Counted from the first letter of the stretch, positions 16,869 to 26,426 are shown. The stretch: DNA of 64,000 nucleotides from Kumtagia yinganensis (GCF_040081985.1 NZ_JBEBMH010000006.1:62001-126000); one strand, 5' to 3'. Numbers and translations: made by a program. The notes: generated by a model not told the origin, from the sequence alone.

Positions 16869-18182
16869 CTAATCCGCCCGCTCGATGCGGATGACCTGCG
16901 GCTTGTCGGTCAGATGGCCGTCCTTCGTGATGCCCTCGACCGCCTTGCGCACCGCCGCTTCCGTCGTCTCATGGGTGACGAGGATGACGGTCTTGATTGC
17001 TTCGCCATTGGCCTCGGCGGCGCGCTGCACAATCGATTCCAGCGAGATCTGGTTGTCGGCCATGCGCTTGGCGACGGCGGCAAAGACGCCGACCCGGTCA
17101 TGCACCGTCAGGCGGATGAAATAGCCGCCTTCGTGGCTGCGCATCTTCGCCTGCTTGTATGGTTTCAGCTCCTTGGCGGGACGCCCGAACACAGGCCCGT
17201 GCTGGAAGCCCGGCCGGCTTTTTGCGATGTCGGCGATATCGCCGACCACAGCCGAGGCGGTGGCGTTGCCGCCGGCGCCCGGGCCGGACAGCAGAAGTTC
17301 GCCCAGTATGTCGGTCTCGATCGCGACCGCGTTGGTGACACCGTGCACCTGCGCAATGACCGATGCCGTCGGCACCATGGTCGGATGCACGCGCTGCTCG
17401 ATGCCGCTGTCGGTGCGCTGGGCCACGCCGAGCAGCTTTATCCGGTAGCCGAGTTCACCCGCCGCGCGGATGTCAGCCTGGGTGATGTTGGAGATGCCCT
17501 CGAGATAGATCTCGTCGGCCGCGATCTTCGTGCCGAAGGCAAGGCTGGTGAGGATCGACAGCTTATGGGCGGTATCGTGGCCTTCGATGTCGAAGGTTGG
17601 ATCGGCTTCCGCGTAACCCAGCCGCTGCGCGTCCTTCAGCACCTCGTCAAAGGTGATGCCTTCCTTCTCCATACGTGTCAGGATGTAGTTGCAGGTGCCA
17701 TTGAGGATGCCGAAGACACGGCTCACGGTATTGCCCGCCAGCGCCTCGCGCATCGTTTTGATCACCGGAATGCCGCCGGCCACAGCCGCCTCATAGTTGA
17801 GCAGTACGCCCTTCTTCTCGGCGATCTCGGCCAGCGACACGCCGTGTTTGGCCAACAACGCCTTGTTGGCGGTCACCACATGACGTCCGGCCTCGAGCGC
17901 AGCCTTCACGCTTGAAAGCGCAGGCCCTCCGTCGCCACCGATCAATTCGACGAACACGTCGATGTCGGCCTTGGCGGCAAGTTCGACCGGATCGGCGAAC
18001 CACACGGCGCCGGAAAGATCGACGCCGCGGTCGCGCGACTTGTCGCGGGCCGATACGGCAGCCACGACGATCTCGCGGCCGCACTGGCGGGTGAGTTCCG
18101 CACCCTTGGACGCGATGACACGCGCCACCGACGCCCCCACAGTGCCAAGGCCGGCTATCCCGACGCGCAAAGCTTCAGCCAT
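16869..18182 (-). CDS. hom: Homoserine dehydrogenase
   Basis: A 437-residue NAD(P)-dependent enzyme that reduces aspartate semialdehyde to homoserine (Thr/Met branch). Domains: Rossmann (GIAGLGTVGASVARVI), catalytic part with TANKALLAKHG, GGIPVIKTMREALAGN, ILNGTCNYILTRM and DIEGHDTAHKLSILTSLAFG, and a C-terminal ACT domain (LTVHDRVGVFAAVAKRM) for feedback control. The start MAEALRVGIAG was chosen; the frame extends upstream without conservation. It is 43 bp downstream of the aminotransferase gene and likely in the same operon. Confidence 0.95.
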   Translation of the reverse strand: MAEALRVGIAGLGTVGASVARVIASKGAELTRQCGREIVVAAVSARDKSRDRGVDLSGAVWFADPVELAAKADIDVFVELIGGDGGPALSSVKAALEAGRHVVTANKALLAKHGVSLAEIAEKKGVLLNYEAAVAGGIPVIKTMREALAGNTVSRVFGILNGTCNYILTRMEKEGITFDEVLKDAQRLGYAEADPTFDIEGHDTAHKLSILTSLAFGTKIAADEIYLEGISNITQADIRAAGELGYRIKLLGVAQRTDSGIEQRVHPTMVPTASVIAQVHGVTNAVAIETDILGELLLSGPGAGGNATASAVVGDIADIAKSRPGFQHGPVFGRPAKELKPYKQAKMRSHEGGYFIRLTVHDRVGVFAAVAKRMADNQISLESIVQRAAEANGEAIKTVILVTHETTEAAVRKAVEGITKDGHLTDKPQVIRIERAD

Positions 18183-18225
18183 GACCGGTCCGCCCCTCAA
18201 AACTTGCAAATCGACTGGAATTTCG

Positions 18226-19443
18226 TCAGCGCCGCGCGGCGAGCGGCACGATGTTGTCGGCGGGCCGCGCCGCGGAGGCGAGAAACCGCTTGATGCTGCG
18301 CGCCGCCTGGCGGATGCGGTGCTCGTTCTCAACCAGCGCGATACGCACATGGTCATCGCCGTGCTCGCCGAAACCGACGCCGGGCGCCACCGCCACGTCG
18401 GCATGCTCGATCAGCAGCTTCGAGAATTCGAGCGAGCCTAGATGCCGGAACGGCTCGGGGATCGGCGCCCACGCGAACATCGAGGCCGCAGGAGCGGGCA
18501 TGGTCCAGCCGGCACGGGCGAAGGTGTCGATCATCACGTCGCGGCGCTTGTGGTAGACGTCGCGCACTTCCTCTATGTCGGCGCCGTCGCCGTTGAGCGC
18601 GGCGGTCGCCGCCACCTGGATCGGCGTGAACGCGCCGTAATCGAGATAGGATTTCACCCGCGTCAGCGCCGAGATCAACCGCTCGTTGCCGACCGCGAAA
18701 CCCATGCGCCAGCCGGGCATGGAGAAGGTCTTCGACATCGACGTGAATTCGACGGTGACGTCGATCGCGCCGGGCACCTGCAGCACCGAAGGCGGCGGGT
18801 TGCCGTCGAAATAAATCTCCGAATAGGCAAGGTCAGATAGAATGATGATGTCGTTCTTCTTCGCGAAGGCGACGACGTCCTTGTAGAAGTCGAGGCTGGC
18901 AACCAGCGCCGTCGGGTTCGAAGGGTAATTGAGGATCAGCGCCAGCGGTTTCGGGATTGAATGGCGGATGCCGCGCTCAAGCGCCGGAATGAAGCCATCG
19001 TCCGGTTCGACCTGCAGCGAGCGGATGACACCGCCCGACATGATGAAACCGAATGCGTGGATCGGATAGGTTGGATTCGGGCACATGATCACGTCGCCGG
19101 GGGCGGTGATCGCCTGCGCCATGTTGGCGAAACCTTCCTTGGAGCCAAGGGTCGCGACAACCTGGGTCTCCGGATCCAGCTTCACGCCGAAGCGGCGGGC
19201 ATAATAGTTGGCCTGGGCGCGGCGCAGGCCGGGAATGCCGCGCGAGGAGGAATAGCGATGGGTGCGGGGGTCGCGCACCACTTCGCAGAGCTTGTCGACG
19301 ATGGATTTCGGCGTCGGCAGGTCGGGATTGCCCATGCCGAGATCGATGATGTCGGCACCCTTGGAACGGGCCGATGCCTTCAGCCGGTTGACCTGCTCGA
19401 ACACGTAGGGCGGAAGCCGGCGAACCTTGTGAAACTCTTCCAT
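18226..19443 (-). CDS. Class I/II PLP-dependent aminotransferase (LL-diaminopimelate/AlaC-like)
   Basis: A 405-residue fold-type I aminotransferase: DLGMGNPDLPTP, YSSSRGIPGLR, NYPSNPTA, and the PLP lysine in SMSKTFSMPGWRMGF. Start MEEFHKVRRLPPYVF; the upstream extension is not conserved. Close homologues are annotated either LL-diaminopimelate aminotransferase or glutamate-pyruvate transaminase AlaC, and sequence alone does not separate these. Its place just before hom points to the aspartate-family or alanine pathway. Confidence 0.9.
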   Translation of the reverse strand: MEEFHKVRRLPPYVFEQVNRLKASARSKGADIIDLGMGNPDLPTPKSIVDKLCEVVRDPRTHRYSSSRGIPGLRRAQANYYARRFGVKLDPETQVVATLGSKEGFANMAQAITAPGDVIMCPNPTYPIHAFGFIMSGGVIRSLQVEPDDGFIPALERGIRHSIPKPLALILNYPSNPTALVASLDFYKDVVAFAKKNDIIILSDLAYSEIYFDGNPPPSVLQVPGAIDVTVEFTSMSKTFSMPGWRMGFAVGNERLISALTRVKSYLDYGAFTPIQVAATAALNGDGADIEEVRDVYHKRRDVMIDTFARAGWTMPAPAASMFAWAPIPEPFRHLGSLEFSKLLIEHADVAVAPGVGFGEHGDDHVRIALVENEHRIRQAARSIKRFLASAARPADNIVPLAARR

Positions 19444-19513
19444 TGTCGATCCACGAAGCAGGGGGCAGAATTGGCGGCGCGTATATACCCAATGTGAGGC
19501 AAGGTCGAGGCCG

Positions 19514-19879
19514 TCACTGGGCTTTGATCGCGTCCAGCGTTTCGGCGCCCTGCTGCTCGGCAAGCTTTCTCAGCCTCACCGGATCGCCCTTGGTCCCGGC
19601 GCCGCGTCCGGAGGCCGCCTGTCGCGATTGAGCGGAGGCGATGCGGCCCGTCAGGTTTGCCTTATCACCCTCGCTCAGCGGCTTGGCCGCGACTTCAGGT
19701 GGAACGTTGAGATTCGGATACGTGCCTGTGTCCATCGCCCCGCCTTGGGAAACGATGGGCATGACTGTATCCGACGAACTCGACGCGCATCCGCCAGCGG
19801 CCGCCAGTCCCGCCATGAATACGGCGGCGAAAGCGCTACGTGCGACAGCAGGCAGGCTGGATTTATGCCGGATTGTCAT
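19514..19879 (-). CDS. Small putative lipoprotein
   Basis: A 121-residue protein with an N-terminal hydrophobic signal and lipobox (AGLAAAGGC) followed by CASSSSDTV. The mature part is hydrophilic with no recognised domain. It lies upstream of the aminotransferase in the same direction, 70 bp apart, and diverges from phaC. Likely outer-membrane anchored since the residue after Cys is Ala, not Asp. Confidence 0.65.
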   Translation of the reverse strand: MTIRHKSSLPAVARSAFAAVFMAGLAAAGGCASSSSDTVMPIVSQGGAMDTGTYPNLNVPPEVAAKPLSEGDKANLTGRIASAQSRQAASGRGAGTKGDPVRLRKLAEQQGAETLDAIKAQ

Positions 19880-19950
19880 GTTCTTTCAGCCAAGGCTCCG
19901 TTACACCGCGATCCGACGGTATTGGACCCTTTCGAACGTGTCATGCTAAG

Positions 19951-21813
19951 ATGTCAACAAAAAGCCTTGGGAAGATCACGGATAGCATGACGAAAGCTTC
20001 CGATTCGGACAAGACGAACCCCGATCCTTCAGCGGTCGAGCAGTACATCGTCAAGGATCCCGAGCGCTTCGCCCTGAACATGGCGCGCATGGTGGAGCAG
20101 GCCGGCAAGGCCGCTTCCGCCTGGGCCGAGCCGCGCGAGAAGGGCGAAGTTCGCGACAGCGTCGCCGAACCCGTCGTCGATATGGTGAAGACCTTCTCGA
20201 AATTGACCGAGTACTGGCTTTCCGACCCGCAGCGGGCGCTTGAAGCGCAGACCCGGTTGTTCTCCGGCTACATGAGCGTGTGGGCCAATGCCGTGCAGCG
20301 GGCCGGCGGCGAGCAGCCGGAGGATGCCGTCAAACCGGACAAGGGCGACAAGCGGTTCCAAGACCCGGAATGGGGCCGCAACGCCTTTTTCGACTTCTTG
20401 AAGCAGGCCTATCTGGTGACTTCGCGCTGGGCGGGCGACCTGGCCGAACACGCGGATGGCCTCGACGAGCACACACGCCACAAGGCTTCCTTCTACGTGA
20501 AGCAGATCTCGCAGGCGATCTCGCCCTCGAACTTTATCCTCACCAATCCGGAGCTTTTCCGGGAAACGGTGGCCAGCAATGGCGAGAACCTGGTGCGCGG
20601 CATGAAGATGCTGGCGGAGGACATCGCCGCCGGACGGGGCGATCTCAAGCTCAGGCAGGCCGACTACACGCCGTTCGAAATCGGCAAGAACGTCGCGATT
20701 TCGCCAGGCAAGGTGGTCGGACGTAGCGACGTCGCGGAAATCCTGCAGTACACGCCGACCACCGACACGGTCCTGAAGCGGCCGCTGCTGATCTGCCCGC
20801 CCTGGATCAACAAGTTCTACATCCTCGATCTGAACCCGCAGAAGAGTTTCATCCGCTGGGCGATCGAGCAAGGCCACACCGTCTTCGTCATCTCATGGAT
20901 CAACCCGGACGAGCGGCACGGAATGAAGGGCTGGGAAGCCTATATCCGCGAGGGATTGCAATATGCTCTCGACACGGTCGAGAACACGACGGGTGAGCGC
21001 GAGGTCAATGCCATTGGCTATTGCGTCGGCGGCACGCTGCTGGCGGCCGCACTCGCCCTTCTGGCGCAGGAGGGCGACCACCGCATCGCCTCGGTGACCT
21101 TCTTCACCACTCAGGTCGACTTCACCTATGCGGGCGACCTGAAAGTATTCGTCGACGAGGACCAGGTCTCGGCGGTCGAGCGTTCAATGGGAGACAAGGG
21201 CTATCTGGAAGGCACCAAGATGGCGACCGCCTTCAACATGCTGCGCTCCGGCGACCTGATCTGGCCCTACGTCATCAATAATTACATGCGCGGCAAGGAC
21301 CCCCTGCCCTTCGACCTGCTCTACTGGAACGCCGATTCGACGCGCATGGCGGCAGCCAACCACTCGTTCTACCTGCGCAACTGCTATCTCGAGAACAACC
21401 TGACCAAGGGTAAGATGGAGATCGCCGGGCGCAGCCTGTCGCTCGCCGACATCACCATCCCCGTCTATAATTTATCCGCGAAGGAAGATCACATCGCTCC
21501 GGCGCGCTCGGTGTTCCTCGGCTGCCGCTTCTTCGGCGGGTCGGTGGAGTTCGTCATGGCCGGCTCGGGCCACATCGCCGGCGTCGTCAACCCGCCGGCG
21601 CAGATGAAGTACCAGCATTGGACGGGTGGCAAGCCGGTGGGCGCGTTCGAGGACTGGATCGCCAGGGCCACCGAGAATCCTGGTTCATGGTGGCCGCACT
21701 GGCAGCGATGGATCGAGGACAAGGACGATCGCAAAGTGCCGGCCCGCAAACCCGGCGATAAAGGAAAAATCCTCGGCGAAGCGCCCGGAACCTACGTGAA
21801 AGTACGCGTCTGA
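19951..21813 (+). CDS. phaC: Class I polyhydroxyalkanoate synthase
   Basis: A 620-residue PhaC that polymerises hydroxyacyl-CoA to PHA granules. N-terminal PhaC domain (about 60-230) and alpha/beta hydrolase core with the lipase-like box GYCVGGT (active Cys), an Asp in LSAKEDHIAPA and the His in GSGHIAGVVNPP. SWINPDERHGMKGWEAYI is also typical. ATG at 19951 or 19987 are both possible; neither has a strong ribosome-binding site. phaA/phaB/phaR are not nearby. Confidence 0.94.
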   Translation: MSTKSLGKITDSMTKASDSDKTNPDPSAVEQYIVKDPERFALNMARMVEQAGKAASAWAEPREKGEVRDSVAEPVVDMVKTFSKLTEYWLSDPQRALEAQTRLFSGYMSVWANAVQRAGGEQPEDAVKPDKGDKRFQDPEWGRNAFFDFLKQAYLVTSRWAGDLAEHADGLDEHTRHKASFYVKQISQAISPSNFILTNPELFRETVASNGENLVRGMKMLAEDIAAGRGDLKLRQADYTPFEIGKNVAISPGKVVGRSDVAEILQYTPTTDTVLKRPLLICPPWINKFYILDLNPQKSFIRWAIEQGHTVFVISWINPDERHGMKGWEAYIREGLQYALDTVENTTGEREVNAIGYCVGGTLLAAALALLAQEGDHRIASVTFFTTQVDFTYAGDLKVFVDEDQVSAVERSMGDKGYLEGTKMATAFNMLRSGDLIWPYVINNYMRGKDPLPFDLLYWNADSTRMAAANHSFYLRNCYLENNLTKGKMEIAGRSLSLADITIPVYNLSAKEDHIAPARSVFLGCRFFGGSVEFVMAGSGHIAGVVNPPAQMKYQHWTGGKPVGAFEDWIARATENPGSWWPHWQRWIEDKDDRKVPARKPGDKGKILGEAPGTYVKVRV

Positions 21814-22024
21814 CACTGACCTTTGGCCACGTCCGGCGGTAAGAAAGCGGGCAAAATCATGGCGACCGACCTTGATGTCGCCTTATTTTCTCCCTAGCCC
21901 GATGGTGGGCAAAGGGTTAGGATTCGCCCGTTTCGTCTCTTTCGCGTCAGGGGGCGTGGCTTTCGGGCCTGGACTGATAGTATAACAGCAGCTCGCGCTG
22001 CCGGATGCGAGGGAAGGAAGCGGT

Positions 22025-23314
22025 TTGCGAGTTAGGGGAACGCGTAGCGCATCAAAGATCGGCATTGGCGTTCTCGGGGCGTTGGTTTCGGTTTTGCTTG
22101 CATCCTGCACATCGTCCGGTACGCCGGATTTCGAAGCCGGGATGCCAAGCTACAATTCTCCCACGATGGCGGCATCCGCCCCTGCACAGACAGGCCCCGG
22201 TCTCGCCCGGAGCGATGAACAAGCCTCCTCGGTGACTACAACGGCGTCCGTTGCGCAAGGTGATGGCGATGGACAGCTTCCCGACCAGGTCGCCTATCTG
22301 CCCACCGCAAATCCGGCTGTCGCTTTTCCGACCACCCAGCAGGCGCAGGCCGCGAGGCCTGACGAGACGGTGAAGCCGGCAGTGACGACTCCCCCGACCG
22401 CGGCAACCGAGACGGCGGCAGCGCCTGTGCCCGAGACGGAACCGGCACCTGCCGGAAAGACACAGGGTAAGGACGCTGCGTCGGCGGCTCCGGGCGAAGC
22501 GGTCGCAACCGCCGCCGAGTTCCCACAGGCTCAGCCGGCCAGGAAGAAGACGCTGTTCGGTTCGCTTTTCGGCGCGAGCCCTGCATCGGCGGCGCCATCG
22601 CCGATGGTCAGGCAAGATCGCAGCACCGCAGCGGCCTCGCAACGTCAGCAGCCCGCCAAGGCGGTGATCGAAAACACCACGCCCACGGCCTTCATCGAGA
22701 ATCGCCCCGCCAAGCGCGTGATCGAGGAGACGGCGGCTGCAAAGCCCGTCCTCGACCTCGACGCGGCGCCCGCGCGCAAGCCGGTCGTGCTCGCCTCCTA
22801 TGGCGGTGATGATAACGGCCTTCCCGGCGTACGGAGGACGACGGCGCTTTTCGAGATCAAGCGCAAGTCCGGCATCGACGACGACAGCGACGTCGACCTG
22901 CACGAGGAAGACGAGGAAGGGCCGGTCCGGCTTGCCTCCGCCGCCGGAATGGCGCGGCTGGCGCCGAATGGATTGCTGAAACAGACAGAGAGTGTCGACG
23001 TCGCCTGCCTGAAACCCTCTCTGGTGCGTGTCCTGAAGACCATCGAGCAGCGCTACGGTAAGAAGCTGATCGTCACTTCGGGTTACCGCAGCCGCCTGCG
23101 CAACATCCGCGCCCGTGGCGCCAAGAATTCGCTGCATATGTATTGCGCGGCGGCCGACATCCAGGTGCCGGGCGTGGGCAAATGGGAACTGGCGAATTTC
23201 GCCCGCGCCATGCCCGGCCGCGGCGGCGTCGGCACTTATTGCCACACCAATTCGGTCCATGTCGACGTCGGGCCGGAGCGCGACTGGAACTGGCGCTGCG
23301 GTCGCCGCAAATAG
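22025..23314 (+). CDS. YcbK-like M15 peptidase lipoprotein (DUF882)
   Basis: A 429-residue exported protein. The N-terminus, read from a TTG at 22025 behind GGAAGGAAG, gives a lipobox LLASC. The first ATG is about 40 codons later and would lose the signal, which favours the TTG. Residues about 30-270 are low-complexity Ala/Pro/Thr-rich. The last 110 residues are the M15/DUF882 domain with zinc ligands in SLHMYCAAADIQ (H and D) and SVHVDVG (H). Members act on or bind peptidoglycan. It ends about 78 bp before tRNA-Glu. Confidence 0.83.
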   Translation: MRVRGTRSASKIGIGVLGALVSVLLASCTSSGTPDFEAGMPSYNSPTMAASAPAQTGPGLARSDEQASSVTTTASVAQGDGDGQLPDQVAYLPTANPAVAFPTTQQAQAARPDETVKPAVTTPPTAATETAAAPVPETEPAPAGKTQGKDAASAAPGEAVATAAEFPQAQPARKKTLFGSLFGASPASAAPSPMVRQDRSTAAASQRQQPAKAVIENTTPTAFIENRPAKRVIEETAAAKPVLDLDAAPARKPVVLASYGGDDNGLPGVRRTTALFEIKRKSGIDDDSDVDLHEEDEEGPVRLASAAGMARLAPNGLLKQTESVDVACLKPSLVRVLKTIEQRYGKKLIVTSGYRSRLRNIRARGAKNSLHMYCAAADIQVPGVGKWELANFARAMPGRGGVGTYCHTNSVHVDVGPERDWNWRCGRRK

Positions 23315-23391
23315 AACGAAAAAGCGTGATTTCATGTGCGCAGGCGGGTTGCCCGCGCGCTCCAAACTGACTATAAGCCCTCGCGTCGGCT

Positions 23392-23466
23392 GCGCCCATC
23401 GTCTAGCGGTTAGGACACCGCCCTTTCACGGCGGTAACAGGGGTTCGATTCCCCTTGGGCGTACCA
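23392..23466 (+). tRNA. tRNA-Glu (TTC anticodon)
   Basis: A 75-nt cloverleaf with encoded CCA: acceptor GCGCCCA pairs with TGGGCGT (first pair G-T), the D arm contains TAGCGGTTAGGA, the anticodon loop CTTTCAC gives UUC, and the T arm is GGGGTTCGATTCCCC. It is intact although a mobile element begins inside its 3' half. Confidence 0.97.
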
Positions 23467-23468
23467 AC
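23420..23468 (+). repeat. Left att core repeat (attL) within tRNA-Glu
   Basis: 49 bp from the anticodon stem-loop to just past CCA, identical to 41001-41049. Integration here keeps the tRNA intact. Confidence 0.93.
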
Positions 23469-23503
23469 CATTTCAAGCACTTAGGCTGCCTGCCCTCCCC
23501 TTC

Positions 23504-23522
23504 GTGAAATATGCGTAAAATA
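23504..23522 (+). repeat. Possible integrase arm site, left
   Basis: A 19-bp motif gtgaaatatgcgtaaaata just inside the left att. It matches 40878-40896 near the right att at 17 of 19 positions in the same orientation. Both are followed within about 15 bp by gcgtacg. This layout suits arm-type integrase or excisionase sites. Confidence 0.45.
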
Positions 23523-23883
23523 AACGCTCGCGTACGCTGATGAATTTCCGCGAATTGAAGCGGGGTTGATTCGATGCCCGCGCAGAGGCCAGCGTGCCTC
23601 ACTCAATCAGGATGTCCGCCTCTTTCGCGGCCTCGGCGAACGCCTTTTGAGCCGTGGACCGCCCAGTCCAGACGCGACGTTAGGCCGATGGCGGGCGACG
23701 GGTGAGAATGATTGGAGCGCCGCCAGCCTACGGCAATTGATTTTTTAGGAAGAAGCGAAATACGTACACCGAACTGATAGGCATGTTAACCCCGACGGTT
23801 GACGCTCCAATCACGAGTTGTGCATATACAACTAGGTGCTGGTGTTTGTAACGCTGGCTCATAATGGGCTTAGGGGGATAAGG

Positions 23884-25113
23884 ATGGCAATTGTATCTGG
23901 CGGCACAACCGTCACCTTGGACATGAGTGGCTTAAAGGTGGCGGACCTTTTTGACTATGACGACGCCACCACGACGCCCACCGAAGCCAAATATTTCGAT
24001 GACGCCAACAATTTCCTCTCTCTGAAGGGCGCCGGCCTCACATTCGATGCGAAGGACGCCCTCACTGGTGGAACAATCTCGACCTTCGAGCTTGTCGCTG
24101 CGGGCCTGACGACTTTCAAGATAGAGTCTATTCCGAACGTCAAAGTGACGGACCTGTCTGGCTTCATCGCCGCTGGCAATACAAAGGGCCTGCTTGGACT
24201 TGTGTTAGCCGGGAACGACACCGTCAACGGAACAGGATTGGATGACAAACTTTTCGGCTTTGATGGCAATGATACGTTCATTGGTGGTGCTGGGAAGGAT
24301 ATTATCGATGGCGGCAATGGTGTGGACCGGGCGAGTTATCTCTCGTCATCGGCAGGCGTGACCATCGATCTTCAAACAGGCACAGCTGCCGGCGGCGATG
24401 CTCAGGGCGACACGCTCACAGCCATCGAGAACGTGACCGGCTCAAGGTTTGCCGACAAGCTGACTGGCAACGGTGACTCCAACTTCTTCATCGACGGTGG
24501 CCGAGCCGTCGATACGCTCATTGGACAAGGCGGCAATGACATCTATGCCGTCCATAATTCGTCAACGGTCATTGTAGAGAACACAGGGGCAGGTAATGAT
24601 CGCGTTGGGGTAGGCGGGACGAACTTTACGCTCGCAACCGGCGTGAGTGTCGAATTGCTCAATACAACCGCTCTGAAGGGAACGAGCAACATCAACCTGA
24701 CTGGCAATGATATTTTCCAACGAGTTCGAGGCAATGAAGGAGACAACGTTCTGGACGGCAAGGGCGGGAATGATCTGCTCTTCGGAATGGGCGGCAAGGA
24801 CACTTTCGTGTTCTCCTCGGCGCTGGGCGCAGGGAATGTCGACACCATAGGCGACTTCAAGGCGGCCGACGACACGATTCATCTGGAGAATGCCATCTTC
24901 ACGGCCCTGACAGCCACCGGCACCCTTACGGGTGACGCGTTCCAGGCCAATACCTCCGGTCTTGCTACGGATGCGACCGACCGCATCATCTACGAAATCG
25001 ATACGGGCAAGCTGTTTTATGACGCCGATGGCAACGGGGCTGGCGCCGCTGTTCAGTTCGCGTTGCTCACCGGAAACCCGGCGCTAACAGCCGCCGACTT
25101 TGTTGTGATTTAA
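23884..25113 (+). CDS. RTX-type calcium-binding secreted protein (element cargo)
   Basis: A 409-residue protein without a Sec signal. Residues about 120-165 and 290-310 hold glycine/aspartate nonapeptides (DDKLFGFDGNDTFIGGAGKD, GKGGNDLLFGMGGKDTF), which bind calcium after secretion. The last 100 residues are a type I secretion module with FYDADGNG and a hydrophobic end, LTAADFVVI. The second RTX protein in this window (48759-50744) has a very similar C-terminus. The ATG at 23884 follows GGGGGATAAGG. The transporter genes are not in the window. Position at the element end far from the integrase is typical of cargo. Function unknown. Confidence 0.82.
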   Translation: MAIVSGGTTVTLDMSGLKVADLFDYDDATTTPTEAKYFDDANNFLSLKGAGLTFDAKDALTGGTISTFELVAAGLTTFKIESIPNVKVTDLSGFIAAGNTKGLLGLVLAGNDTVNGTGLDDKLFGFDGNDTFIGGAGKDIIDGGNGVDRASYLSSSAGVTIDLQTGTAAGGDAQGDTLTAIENVTGSRFADKLTGNGDSNFFIDGGRAVDTLIGQGGNDIYAVHNSSTVIVENTGAGNDRVGVGGTNFTLATGVSVELLNTTALKGTSNINLTGNDIFQRVRGNEGDNVLDGKGGNDLLFGMGGKDTFVFSSALGAGNVDTIGDFKAADDTIHLENAIFTALTATGTLTGDAFQANTSGLATDATDRIIYEIDTGKLFYDADGNGAGAAVQFALLTGNPALTAADFVVI

Positions 25114-25133
25114 CTCGTATCCTATCGACTAGT

Positions 25134-25165
25134 TTAGCCCGGCCACGTCTCTGCAGCCGGGCTAA
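25134..25165. terminator. Stem-loop between convergent genes
   Basis: Arms ttagcccggc and gccgggctaa are perfect inverted repeats of 10 bp around a 12-nt loop, between the RTX stop and the leftward four-gene unit. No long T run follows, but the position suits a bidirectional terminator. Confidence 0.6.
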
Positions 25166-25189
25166 TCATGTCGCCAACTTGGCGACTTG

Positions 25190-25378
25190 CTAGTGGAGCA
25201 CTGGCCGCGCGTCCTCGCCGTCGACAGGTGCCTTCACCGCGTCGTGCATCGCCTCCAACAGCAGCTTGTTGTTCTCGTCGAGGATAATGTTGGCCTGCTT
25301 CACACCGCGACGGTCGCCGAGCACGAACCCAAATGCGAAGGCAATGACGATGCCGGCGGTAATGGCGAGATAGGTCAC
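25190..25378 (-). CDS. Small single-pass membrane protein
   Basis: A 62-residue protein with one N-terminal membrane helix (about residues 2-21, YLAITAGIVIAFAFGFVLG) and a short helical cytoplasmic tail. It is last in a chain of four genes joined by ATGA-type overlaps. Phage small membrane proteins of this shape can be spanins, holins or superinfection proteins, but nothing here decides among these. Confidence 0.5.
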   Translation of the reverse strand: MTYLAITAGIVIAFAFGFVLGDRRGVKQANIILDENNKLLLEAMHDAVKAPVDGEDARPVLH

Positions 25379-25608
25379 GACGGCTCACCCTCGATACCGC
25401 CTGCCTTGTCGAGCGCTGCGCGGATTTCGTTGGATAGCCCGCGCGCGATCCACAAGAGACTATCCACCCGCCTGTCATCGGTCGGCTGCACGATGCGGTC
25501 GAACTGGTGGTGACAGATGATGTCGAGGAGGTTGTCGAGGTTGACAATATCGGCGTGCAGGTCGCCCGCGCCGACGCTTGATTTTAGGTCGTATCTCTCG
25601 TCGATCAT
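25375..25608 (-). CDS. Hypothetical element protein
   Basis: A 77-residue acidic soluble protein starting MIDERYDLKSS; the 5' extension of the frame is not conserved-looking. It overlaps both neighbours by 4 bp, so translation is probably coupled. No domain recognised. Confidence 0.5.
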   Translation of the reverse strand: MIDERYDLKSSVGAGDLHADIVNLDNLLDIICHHQFDRIVQPTDDRRVDSLLWIARGLSNEIRAALDKAGGIEGEPS

Positions 25609-26132
25609 GACGCCACCGCCCCGGCCATGCGGTCGACCTGATCGAAGAATTTGAGGAGACACTCGTGCTCCCACTCCAACTCGTTCGCCGTTATTTCCTG
25701 CACCGATGCCACGGACATCGGCATCGATTCGAACTTCGCGACCTTGGCCCACACGGCGAGGCCGGCGAGTGTCTGAGGTTCGGTCGCCCGGATGCGCTCG
25801 GCTGTCTCATTCACCTTGTCCAGTGCCGCGTTGCTGACATTGGCGGCGTGTTCATTGCCGACCTCATGAGAAACCGCGAAGATGGCTTCTTGGTTCTCGT
25901 TCCACGTCAAGCCGCGCGCTTCGAACGTTTGCCACCACACATCATGGGTGCGTTCTGACTCGTGCCACAGCGGTATCCATTCCTTGTACAATCGCTCGAA
26001 CTCGGCGCCGAGCCGAAGTAGTTCGGCATCGGCATCCGCGTCGTTCGGCATGACGAAGGCGGCCACGGCGGGCGTGGCAGCCGCTACGGTGAGCGCTGGC
26101 GCGCTTGTGAGCAGTCTGCGACGGGTCAGCAT
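25605..26132 (-). CDS. Hypothetical protein with twin-arginine-like signal
   Basis: A 175-residue protein beginning MLTRRRLLTSAPALTVAAA, an RR motif plus hydrophobic stretch and Ala-x-Ala cleavage site that resembles a Tat signal. The mature part is helical and rich in Glu, Trp and Ala, with no recognised domain or cofactor motif. A Tat-type signal in a phage-derived unit is unusual. Its ends overlap the flanking genes. Confidence 0.55.
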   Translation of the reverse strand: MLTRRRLLTSAPALTVAAATPAVAAFVMPNDADADAELLRLGAEFERLYKEWIPLWHESERTHDVWWQTFEARGLTWNENQEAIFAVSHEVGNEHAANVSNAALDKVNETAERIRATEPQTLAGLAVWAKVAKFESMPMSVASVQEITANELEWEHECLLKFFDQVDRMAGAVAS

Positions 26133-26392
26133 GGCGACACCTCGCGCGGGAACGTGATGTCGCAGCATTCGGCCACAGGACACCCTTTCGTGTCGTGCTC
26201 CCACTCGGCGTCGGCTCCGTCCTCCGCATCGGGTTCCAGTTCGAGGTCAGGATCACCGTCGATCTCGTCGAGCAGAGCGATCAGGTTCTCGATGGTCGTG
26301 GCGATGCGAAGTCGCATGGATGGTGTCACGGCGAGGAAGGTGGTAGCTGTGGGCAAACCTTCGGCGGCTGCCCGAACTGCAGTGTCCGGCAT
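26126..26392 (-). CDS. Hypothetical acidic protein
   Basis: An 88-residue protein with a helical N-terminal half and an acidic C-terminal half ending in a Cys-rich segment (KGCPVAECCDIT). It is first of the four-gene unit and is divergent from the XRE regulator at 26488, so the repeated motifs between them may control it. Function unknown. Confidence 0.5.
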   Translation of the reverse strand: MPDTAVRAAAEGLPTATTFLAVTPSMRLRIATTIENLIALLDEIDGDPDLELEPDAEDGADAEWEHDTKGCPVAECCDITFPREVSPC

Positions 26393-26426
26393 TGAAAATC
26401 CTCCAATCGAAAGTTATTTATGTACG

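Noticed and set aside
22052..23365. 437-codon leftward frame opposite the M15 lipoprotein
   Set aside because: No domain or signal; the rightward gene has a lipobox and zinc motif.
23590..23670. Leftward frame with coding look (STAQKAFAEAAKEADILIE) near the left att
   Set aside because: Only about 23 codons between stops and no start; perhaps a gene relic but too short to annotate.
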